Position numbers and translations under genes: made by a program. This document shows positions 44,415-56,400 of a stretch of 60,000 nt of DNA, in pieces; the first letter of the stretch is position 1, and the number at the start of each line of letters is the position of its first letter. The stretch lies in assembly GCA_903813345.2 (NCBI GenBank), contig CAIIXF020000008.1:10011278-10071277 (forward strand), given 5' to 3'. This DNA comes from Owenia fusiformis (Eukaryota; Annelida; Polychaeta; Sabellida; Oweniidae). Under the pieces are notes generated by a model. The model ran no database searches and was not told where the DNA came from. It was given only the letters and a program-made list of their open reading frames with translations.

Positions 44415-47400
44415 ATGTCATGTGGTGGAGGATCCGTGACAGTGTCAAGTGAGTTGCAAATTAGATTTAGAATTCTGTTTTTATGCCTTTTATGTATATG
44501 ATTATGTTTACTGAACATAACTGGCTTAATTCTGTCAGCTTGGTCGAATAACGGTACATGCAGAAGCTATATGTTAAAGTCTGAACTTTTGGCGAAATAT
44601 GGCAGCTAAGGCCACCGGGGTACTACATGCCATGTGCACCAAGTACAATTAGCATCTTGCCAAGTACGAAGTATACATGTCGCCCAGCATGTGGACCAAG
44701 TTACAAGTCACATGCTGCCAAGTCCCATATTCAAAATTTTCGAAGTCTTAATGATAAACCTCGCATGTGCAGCATGTGGACCAAGTTAGCAAGTGACATG
44801 GTACCATGTTGCATGTTCAAATAGCATCTTGTCAAGTTTAAACTATACATCTCGCATGTGCAGCATGTGGACCAAGTTAGCAAGTGACATGCTGCCATGT
44901 TACATGTTCAAATAGCATCTTGCCAAGTTTAAACTATACATCTTGCATGTGCAGCATGTGGACCAAGTTAGCAAGTGACATGGTACCATGTTGCATGTTC
45001 AAATAGCATCTTGCCAAGTTTAAACTATATATCTCGCATGTGCTGCATGTGGACCAAGTTAGCAAGTGACATGCTGCCATGTTGCATGTTCAAATAGCAT
45101 CTTGCCAAGTTTAAACTATACATCTCGCATGTGCAGCATGTGGACCAAGTTAGCAAGTGACATGCTACCATGTTGCATGTTCAAATAGCATCTTGCCAAG
45201 TTTAAACTATACATCTCGCATGTGCTGCATGTGGACCAAGTTAGCAAGTGACATGCTGCCATGTTGCATGTTCAAATAGCATCTTGCCAAGTTTAAACTG
45301 TACATCTCGCATGTGCAGCATGTGGACCAAGTTAGCAAGTGACATGCTACCATGTTGCATGTTGAAATAGCATATTGCCAAGTTTAAACTATACAACTCG
45401 CATGTGCAGCATGTGGACCAAGTTGCCAAGTGACATGGTACCATGTTGCATGTACAGATAGCATCTTGCCAAGTTTAAACTATACATCTCGTCTCGCATG
45501 TGCAGCATGTGGACCAAGTTAGCAAGTGACATGCTACCATGTTGCATGTTGAAATAGCATATTGCCAAGTTTAAACTATACAACTCGCATGTGCAGCATG
45601 TGGACCAAGTTGCCAAGTGACATGGTACCATGTTGCATGTACAAATAGCATCTTGCCAAGTTTAAACTATACAGCTCGCATGTGCAGCATGTGGACCAAG
45701 TTGCCAAGTGACATGGTACCATGTTGCATGTACAGATAGCATCTTGCCACGTTTAAACCATACGACTCACATGTGCAGCATGTGGACCAAGTTGCCAAGT
45801 GGCATGCTGCCATGTTGCATGTTCGAATAGCATCTTGCCAAGTTTCAACTATACATCTCTCATGTGCAGCATGTGGATCAAGTTCCAAAATGACACGTTT
45901 GTTTATTTGGAATGGGAAATTAAATGATAAAATATATTTTTAAACTAAAAAGTTTGTTTAATGAACGGTAAAACGAATGAAATGAACACAAATTTGGAAA
46001 ATGTAATTTAAAAAATGGTAAATTGGTATATAAGTTTGAGCTTTGTAGTAAGCATATGAAGAAATCATCCTCTACAATATTCTTGGTTAGCTGACCACTA
46101 ACTCCCGGGCACTGACTACATTTGTATTCTGCCACTCTCAGGCCAGTAGTCAGCTTTTACCAGGGAGGGAAGCAGGGGGAGGGCTGTTTTTAAAGAATTC
46201 CATGAGGGATTTGACTTTTCCTTTGCATTATACCTTAGAATTCACACATGTAAAATGTTTCAATATGATAATAATAGATTACTAACTTTATGTTCTCATA
46301 AAACAAAAATAGATTGCAGAGAATAATTTATTATGTATAGATGATTTTATTATGGAATAATTGTGAAGTAATAAACTTGTTAATGTTACAAAGCTATGAA
46401 CAGCATATTACTGTATCATATACAATTATTCTAACACAATTCTAAACACATGTGAACATTATAGTATCCTTGTATTAATGTTCCAATCTGAGTGTCAGTT
46501 AGTTCACTAAGTAGGCTCCCTGGTCAGAAACATCTTGAATTCTTGAATAAGTAGAAATAAGAATATAACTGTATTTATGTAGAATTGAAAATCTGTATAT
46601 CTGCAAATATAGAACATTTACCATTGCCCATGAGTTTTCTGCTCTGTAGAAAGACCATAAATGCACATCTTTATGAATTTATATAATCAATAGCACTTTA
46701 AGTCCCCATATAAGGTCTAAATCACTTTGGCTTATACTGTAGTCTTACTCAGTGTTATATGGAAGAATGTGAAACTTATTTTAATTGCTAATTATGAATT
46801 TATATAAAACTAACTTTTATAACTAACTTTTAGAGATCACATATATATTCTAATAAGCGATAATTCAAACCAATGCATAGCATTCATCCTCACATGATTT
46901 TGGTGAAAAATTAAGAAAATTGGTTCAAGAATAGGCGAGAAATGAACTCGTCAATGCTTTAAAATGGTTCAGAGAAAAATGTATTTCAAAATTTCTTCTT
47001 TCCTCCCGTATTTTTGACTGAAATCTCCCTTAATCTACCGTGTTTGAGCTAAATCTACAGTCAGTAACCTTGATTATTGGACTTCTTTCTTTTACTTTCA
47101 GTTTTACAGCAGGGAAATGTATATTTTCTGTAAAAACTGAGCGAGCAAAGGAACCCTCATAATACTTGTTCAGGGCCAACTTACATCATGGTCTTTTAAT
47201 AATCAGCCTGATTACTCATTAATTTTTGTCATATTCTTTTGTTTTCCCATTTCATTTGACTAAATGAACTTTCATTTAACTTTTATTCACCATAACCTCG
47301 TTCAAAACCAATTTCAGGTTGGCAGGTCTGACGTTAGTTGCAAAATATTTTTGATATGCTAAACCATTGAAGTGGCGCATCATTAAAAAAAATTCAACTT

Positions 47401-50400
47401 TTATTTGAAAAATGGCGGGAAATTTGATAACGAGAAATGAAAAAATTCAAAAAATAAATTTAACCCTTACCCCAAAAAATGAATTTAACCCTAAGACCAT
47501 GAATATGTGTGTCAAAAATGTAAAATAAATTAAAAAATGAATTCCATAAATAAATAAATTTTTCTATGTCAAAATATAAAAAAAAGAATTTAATTCTAAC
47601 CTTAACCCTAACCCTAACCATCCCCAACCCTATTAAACCAGATGGAGTTTTAAATGATTACCTAACCCTGACCTACCCACTGAGGACACAGGACGCGTAC
47701 CAGACCCTAATGATACAGGGTCTACTTGGCAGGAGCAGCGATCGCTATCAGTAGGGTCTGGCACATGAACACCGCTCCTGCAAAGAGAAATGAGTTAACC
47801 GTAGCCTTAACCCTAACCCTAATTACCAACCCCAACCCTATCAAACCAGATGGAGTTTTAAATGATTACCTAACCCTGACCTACCCACTGAGGACACAGG
47901 ACGCGTACTAGACCCTAATGATACAGGGTCCAATTGGCAGGAGCGGTAATCGCATACCAGACCCTAATGATACAGAGTCCACTTGGCAGGAGCAGCGTTC
48001 GCATACCAGACCCTAATGATACAAGATCCACTTGGCAGGAGCGGCAATTGTGTACCAGACCCTAATGATACAGGGTCCACTTGGCAGGAGCGGCGTTTGC
48101 ATACCAGACCCTAATGATACAGGATCTACTTAGAAGGAGCAGCGATCCCTAACCAACCCTATTAAACCAGATGGGGTTTTAAATGATTACCTAACCCTGA
48201 ACTACCCACTGAGGACACAGGACACGTACCAGACCCTAATGATACAGGAACCACTTTGCAGGAGCGGCGATCGTGTCCCAGACCCTAATGATAGAGGGTC
48301 CACTTGGCAGGAGCGGCATTCGTGTACCAGACCCTAATGATACAGGGTCCACTTGGCAGGAGCGGCGATCGTGTACCAGACCCTAATGAAAGAGGGTCCA
48401 CTTGGCAGGAGCGGCATTCGTGTACCAGACCCTAATGATACAAGGTTCACTTTGCAGGAGCAGCGATCGCTATCAGTAGGGTCTGGCACATGAACACCGC
48501 TCCTGCAAAGTGAAATGAGTTTAAACCGTAACCTCAACCCACCCTAACCAACCCTATTAAACCAGATGGGGTTTTAAATGATTACCTAACCCTGACCTAC
48601 CCACTGAGGACACAGGACACGTACCAGACCCTAATGATACAGGGTCCACTTGGCAGGAGCAGCGTTCGCATACCAGACCCTAATGATACAAGATCCACTT
48701 GGCAGGAGCGGCAATTGTGTACCAGACCCTAATGATACAGGGTCCACTTGGCAGGAGCGGCGTTTGCATACCAGACCCTAATGATACAGGATCTACTTAG
48801 CAGGAGCAGCTATCCCTAACCAACCCTATTAAACCAGATGGGGTTTTAAATGATTACCTAACCCTGAACTACCCACTGAGGACACAGGACGCGTATCAGA
48901 CCCTAATGATACAGGGTCCACTTGGCAGGAGCGGCGATCATGTACCAGACCCTAATGATAGAGGGTCCACTTGGCAGGAGCGGCATTCGTGTACCAGACC
49001 CTAATGATACAAGGTTCACTTTGCAGGAGCAGCGATCGCTATCAATAGGGTCTGGCACATGAACGCCGCTCCTGCAAAGTGAAATGAGTTTAAACCGTAA
49101 CCTCAACCCACCCTAACCAACCCTATTAAACCAGATGGGGTTTTAAATGATTACCTAACCCTGACCTACCCACTGAGGACACAGGACACGTACCAGACCC
49201 TAATGATACAGGAACCACTTTGCAGGAGCGGCGATCGTGTCCCAGACCCTAATGATAGAGGGTCCACTTGGCAGGAGCGGCATTCGTGTACCAGACCCTA
49301 ATGATACGAGGTCAACTTGGCAGGAGCTGCGATTGCGTACCAGACCCTAATGATACAGGGTCAACTTGGCAGGAGCGGTGATCACATACCAAACCCTAAT
49401 GATAAAGTGTCCACTTGGCAGGAGCAGCGTTCACGGTTCACGTACATCTTTTATTGACTCAGATGTCATCACAATGACATATTAGTCAGTACAATGTACA
49501 ATATACAAAAATAACTTAGACTAAACTAACTACAAAATACAAAATGTAAACAACATGACAAATGCAAAAATATAAGTTATGAGTCAAGTTTTAAATACAG
49601 CATAAGAAAATGTAAAATATCAGTGTGATGTATCTTTGACACAATGTTCATCCAACACATATACAATGTATGAATTAAAGATCATTGCCAGGATCAATAA
49701 ATGACTATGTCTGTTGAACTTGGCAACATGCACACATGGCACCACCAACATTTCTGGTACATGGTACAGATGCTAATACAAGATGGCAAGTGGAACCATG
49801 TTGAGCATTAATAGACATTATTATAACATGGACATCCAACATGCCATGCTACAGCCAATAGCCATATTTATCACATGACAGCATGCTGTACTTGGTAAGT
49901 TGTGAACTTGGGATCACTTGAATCAAGGTACTTGGCACACATGCAAATATAAGATGGCAAGTATGCCAATGCAACATGTATAAATCAACATGCACATCCA
50001 ACATGCGAACATGGCAGTACTCACAAATTCTGATACATGTACACATGCTAAAACAAGATGCCATGTCCAACCAAAATAGTACATGTTCCAATCTAGAATA
50101 AATCTTGAATTATCACTTGCACATTCAACATGCCATGTTGAGCCAGTTGCTCTGTCTTTCACATGCTAGACCAGTAGCATCTTGTCAGAAAGGTACTTGC
50201 TAAAATATTGCCATGTTACAAACAAGTAATATGCCAAGTGACTGCATCTTGTAGATATTACCACTTGGCAACATGGCAGAACATGGCATGTTTGGACCCG
50301 GTGGCCATAAATGAAATATGGAATGAAAATATTTCAGTCAGTCTGTCAGATACATACTAAGTGTATAGCTTTATGATTCAATTGCAATAGAGGAGTTTCT

Positions 50401-53400
50401 AAATGATTTTGAAATCTCGCTTATTCTCGTTTTTTCATGAGATTTTAAGAGATTTACACATTTGACCTCTAATGACTTACTTTTCTTTCTTTTTAATAGC
50501 ATATTTGAATTCAGTGATATGTTTCCTACAATAATAGCTTTGATTTACACATTTATGTCATTTAAATCATTCTCCATGACATTTTTAAAAAACTTGGGCC
50601 AAATCTCCATTGGTGCAATGCTAAAATTCTTTAAAACCATGGTTTAATCGTATGACAACCAACATTTTCATGTTTAATCACAATATGTTCATTGACAGGG
50701 TCATTTAATAGTGTGCCATTCAAATTTCAGACAGATTTAACTAACACTCTTTGATAAATCATGAAATTAAGTGACTATTGCAAGCTTTTAGCATAGAACT
50801 CAATGGAAGGTTGGCCCAAGATAAACAAAGGTGACATCTATTATGTCAGCTTTATTCAGCTTTATTTAGCTATTTAGAAACTATACTATTGGTTGGTTTG
50901 GGGTTTAATTATCAATGGTTTAGCTGCAATGGAACGATCCCATGCAATGAAAGTCGGGTAAATTGCATTGCACTCTATACAGGGTGTCAATAAGATATGT
51001 TGTCCCCCCTTTAATTTCCAAACTTTTGTAACGACCCAAGGTGTTGTGTTTGGGGTTGTGCAGTTTCGTGGGGGTTGATTTAATAATAAGGGTCAAACAA
51101 ACATTTAGGTTTGAGGTCAACAATAATCAACATTACTATATTGTTTAATTATAAGTCATAAGGTACATGAACATGTTACATAACAATAAGAAATGCATAC
51201 AAGTACAACTCATAAAACCTCAACTACGTAATTAATCTAAAGTACAATACCTGGACTGATAGCTGACAATTATTTTATGAGATTAATTGAAAGAAATCAT
51301 GTGTTAAAGCATTTAAAGGTACCTGTAAATAATGCATTGATAGCTCACCCCAAAACAACCAAGTGCCTGCGACTAAAGTAAATATCCAAGATGGTGACAA
51401 ATATATATCCAACTAATTGATAAACTGAACTCCTTAATTGATTCCTTAATTGATTCCTAGTCCAAATATCCACAAAGACTGTACAAGAGCTGATGACCTT
51501 TACCCAAGCAAGCCAGGAGCGAGACTGAGGTCCTGAGGGTGAACATTTACTTATATACCCCTGAGACCCCAAGTGCAGCTTGTACTGAGGGACCAAGACA
51601 CTGAAGCCACTGATTGGTTAAATTGAACACTAAAAGACTAAAGGACATCCCTAAAACTGACCATGACAAATTATGGACCAATGATTGGTTAAGTGAGTGA
51701 AGCAAATGTTAGAATGCAGTTGGTACTGAGAATATTCCATAGTGAAAGACTGCTTGCACCAAAACTCAAGTGGACTGAAGATGACCAGACTGTGAAGTGA
51801 TTGGTTGAAAGATACAATGAAAGTGTGCCTACTGTCTAAAGACCACCAGACTCTATGAAACTCAGAACTAAGACTAGATACTGACACATGATTGGTTGAC
51901 AATGACAATAAAGCTTGACCACAATATGAAGACCTTCAGCCTTTATGTATATACAGAGATAACTGAGAAATTGTACATCCTTAGACCCAAATCCGTTACA
52001 CCATGAACTTTTGTGCATAAAGGTGCATCTAGTTGAGCTTGTCATTTTAAACTTCTTGTGGAGTTCCTCCTACTAAAGAGCAATTAAGATATCATGCAGA
52101 CAAAAAATTATGCAACATTATTAATTATTATTGGATGCTAAAGCTAATGGGGGGGAATATATTTATTTGACCCCCTGTCAATGTACTATGTATCCTCACC
52201 TGAAAATATCTGTAATAAGATAATATCATCGTTTTCAGAGTTTTACAGTACGTGAAAGATTTTGTGAATCAAACATTTTCTAAAAAGCAGTTGTCTCACT
52301 TGCCATATTTCTGGCTAAGCCCCCGAGCCCCCAATTCAGTGAATCCACACTTACGAGGGGTGATCCAAAAGTATATTGCTAGAATCTTTTAAATTGCTCT
52401 TACAATATACATAAATATGTATATTACTAACATTTTTTCATGCTTTAGTTTTGGGAAACATGGTTTAATATGCAAGTGTATTCAAAGTCCTTTTTATTGT
52501 ATTGTCTATGATTTCAGATAGAACAGAAAAAGTGAAGTCGGGATACCTTAGAAGATTCCATAGTAAGTGATGTTTAGTATGCATTTACATCATTTTTAGT
52601 ATGATGAATCATGAATCTCAATTAATTTAATTAAATACTCAATGTAGCTCATGATCAAGTAGCAAATCGATCGTCTTTTGCAAAAACATCTTTTATTTTT
52701 GTATTGCTGCCATCATGTCACAGTATACAATAGTTATAGTAAAAAATAAATTAATTAATTAAAAAAAGACTATCTAGAGGAATAAGAAGCGGAAACCTTC
52801 ACCATGCCATTTTTTCATGAAGGTTTTGTTAAAGGTTTAAAAACCAAGATTGATTATGTGAAGTTTCATGATGAACTATTGTAGAATGCCTTTACTGAAC
52901 ATTGTATTGTTATTGATCATTGCAGAGGGTTTCTTCTCCAAGAAATGGAAGAATCAGTTTGTCGTGTTGCATAAAGACAGTGGATTAGCCTGGTATCAGG
53001 AGCAGGGGAAATCTCAAGCTGAAGGATATGTATCTGTCAAGGTAGAATTTACAATTTATTTATATAACATGTACATGTATTTATTATGCCCCTTTAAAAT
53101 GGTGGCACACCAGGTCTAGCAAGCCTGGGATTTGCCAAGGGGGGTTTGCCTTTCAAAAAATTCCAGGGGGGTTCACTTTTGAGAACTTTGGTGAAAAGCT
53201 GCACGCATGATTGCTTAAACTCCCCGAAATGTTAAAGAGAATCTAGCAAATTGTCATATAAGAGAATACAAGTTTATGTCTCTAGAAATATCTTGAGCAG
53301 AACTACAGTGTAAATGCCTTGATGCTGTGAAGAATGCTGGTAACTATATTATTTTTATTTTTATTAGAATGTGGCACAGTGGCTTGCGGTTGGTGAGTTT

Positions 53401-56400
53401 ACTAAGAATCTTCCCAACAGACCCGTGATTCCTCAAGGTAGCACAGAGAAATGTTTAATTGCAATAGCCCAGGAGCCAAAGAAAGATGCTGCAATCAACT
53501 GGTTCATAGCCACGAGTGAAAGGGAACTGGGGTAAATGAACTTTATACTTGTTAGCTCACATGGTGAACTTTCGTTTGTTGTCTCAAATTAGTGCCATTA
53601 TGATCCACTTGCTTTTGACAGGCATTCAGTCACATATATGTCGCCTCCTGACGAAAAACCCATTCAGCCTCAACCCTTTGGAGTTATCTTTTGTTTTTCT
53701 GACCTCTCATTTTCAATAGTTTAATCTTGCTTTTGTAAAAGAAAGCTTCATCACTATATCTCTGGTCTTTGTTATTACAATCTTCATTCCTCGAAAGCTT
53801 AGACCAGTTACATTGAACTTAATGGTATCGAATGATCTCAACAGAATGATTGAGAATTTAAGTTACATAAATATGACAGTTACCATAAATATGAATTCAG
53901 AGATAAAATACATTGATTATGTCATATCATATCTTATTCCTTTTTCAGAGAGTGGATGAATGCCATAGTTACCACAGTAAGTACTGCCTAGAATCTCATA
54001 TTTCATTATCAACACATTAAGGAAAAACAGTAGATTTAAGAATTCTTAAAACTTAAAGGTGCTACAAATAGTGCAGGGGGCCATTCAACGATCATCGACA
54101 AGTGTCAAAATATATTTAGGTTTGGATATTTCATCAAGAATAACATATATTTTCATTATCTACAAAGAAACCCTCTGGATGAACATTATTTCAGCTGATA
54201 TTCCTCTTGAAACATGGTGGATCTTAAAAATCTATAAGTGGGACTCCCTTTATAGAAGCTTTGAATTGAATTTACACTTCTTAATGCTGAAATTGATAGT
54301 TTATACATACATTTTATGAAAATAGGTATGTCAAAGAAGGTATTAAGGCAAATATTGACCTGATAGCTCAGAAAAAATAAAAAAATTTGAATTTTCTCTC
54401 TACAGTCCTTATTGCCCCTTTAAATTATGTTTTTAATAGTTTAGTTTAGTTCATAATAGTTTATTTCTGTGTCACAGGTTTACTGAAAAAGTACAATAAA
54501 ATACACGTATTAAAAACCCAACAGCACACATTGGCTTATGAGACACCAGAGATAGTAACCCCTTGGACCATGATCTCAACAGAAAGATTAAGGCTGTATC
54601 TGTAATTCTGATCCTCAACAACTCCAAAATAATTTTTATCACATAATGCTCGAAATTGTACCATCAGTAGATCTCAATACAAACCTTCTTTTCTGAAAAT
54701 ATCAAAGCAAAGTCCATTTTGCTTTTTGCATCTTTTCCAGACTACATGTATTCACTTTCTTCAGGAGTAAACTTTGATAATGATTGACTAGTCTAATCAC
54801 AATTTATTGTGAGTTTAAAATAATGCGGTAATTCAGAATTAGATTACAGATAATTGCCCTTTAAATAATTCAGTAAAACCTATCCGATGGAAGAACTTTC
54901 TGTAAGGAACGCCTGTACACAAGGAACGGTTTTCAAAAGAACCAAATATTTTTCCATTGGCTTACATGTTAACAGACCCTCTCTGTAAGGCACATCCATC
55001 TACTGGGAACAGGGAACAGTGTTTTAGGACAAATTTTGAAAATTCCCCTGTTCACAAGGAACATGGAAGATTGGTTACATTATTTATCAAATTGTGTGAA
55101 TGTGATTCTAAAGAGCTTAGATTAATAGGGATAAGATTAGGATAAGCCGATTGTTGACAAGCTGCAACATTTCAGCTTGTCAGATGAAATCAATTTTTGT
55201 TGAAAGAAAGCATTAATGTCAATTGGAAATTTATAAAAAAAATATTGGGGGAATTAACAGACAAGCTGAACTATTCTAGGGACTGACACAACTGTTTTAG
55301 GAGATAATAGAAATGTATTTGTGTGATTTTGTGCCAAATCTCATTATTAAATCTTATAAAGATCCCAACTTGCAGATTATAAATGCTACAAAATGGGGTT
55401 GATGAAACTTGACTCTGAGCAACATTGCTCTACTATCACATCAGTGATTCATCATCTACAATAATTAAATACTTATATGGCAAATTGTTTTTTGGGATTG
55501 GACCAAGACACTGTAGAGAACACCTGTCTACAAAGAACAAGTTTCTCCAGTCTAGAGAATGTTCCTTGTATGCGGGTTTAACTGAAGAAGATTTGAAGAT
55601 GAAATGACAAATACAATGCATTGATTATAATAACATATAGCAGTTTCGAGGTGTAGATCATGTAGATTGAACCCAAAAAGTTGATCAATATTTTACTTTG
55701 TGTTCATTTAATTGTTCTATAACAACAGCATTTCAGTTCAGAACATGCTATAATGCCCTTGTATTGACTAGGTAGCATGTTTTCTGTTTTGACTACAATG
55801 AACCTGTGGTATCAACTTAAGGCTATTAATTTGCATCCATATAAATAGTGTTTTTTACCAATACCATTTCATAATATAGAGAGAAACCCAAAGGCTAGAA
55901 GTATCAGAATATTACAATTAGAAATAAAAATGCCTGAATTGTGTTAATCCAGATTTCAAAGAACAATGAAACATGTCTGTGTACATGGAACACCCGGCCT
56001 CAGAGGGTTCACCAATATGTATGAGGTCAATGGGAATTGGTTCTTTTAAAAATTGTTCCATAAATACTAGATTATTAGGTGTTTCATTAGAAAGGTTTTA
56101 CTGTACATAAAAAAACTAAACTGTGACAATTTCAGTTGCCACCCCCTCCAAGACCCCAACAACCACAAGGAGGGGCACCCCCACAGGGCCAGAGACCCCC
56201 TCCATATGCAACAAATGGACCAAGCGCACCTCCAGCAATGGCCCCTGGTCAGCCTTACCCACCACCTCCACAAGGTAGAGTAGCTTAATGCATGTGAAGT
56301 TGCCTTGTACATGGACCCTTCCAAACATGCACATGCAGTGTAACGGAGGAGAAGAATTAATGCAAAACTTTATAAATTCCAGACACAAGATAGTTGTCAT

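Larger units (their letters stand above)
44610..50306. mobile_element. Composite satellite-bearing element in intron 1 of the PH gene
   Basis: The left end GGCCACCGGGGTACTACATG (44610) and right end CATGTTTGGACCCGGTGGCC (ending 50306) are inverted relatives, about 25 bp with mismatches. Between them lie a 91-bp satellite (44620-45890), unique-looking AT-rich sequence (45900-47570), a 49-bp higher-order satellite (47590-49440), and a degenerate right block with CAAGATGGCAAGT/AACATGGCA words (49690-50300). No transposase or target duplication is clear. That it is one element is an inference from the matching ends. Confidence 0.5.

Noticed and set aside
45241-45888. Minus-strand open frames with repeated HMLHMR and [12 protein letters not shown] peptides
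   Set aside because: Direct translation of the 91-bp satellite; the period equals the satellite unit and there is no splice or start context.
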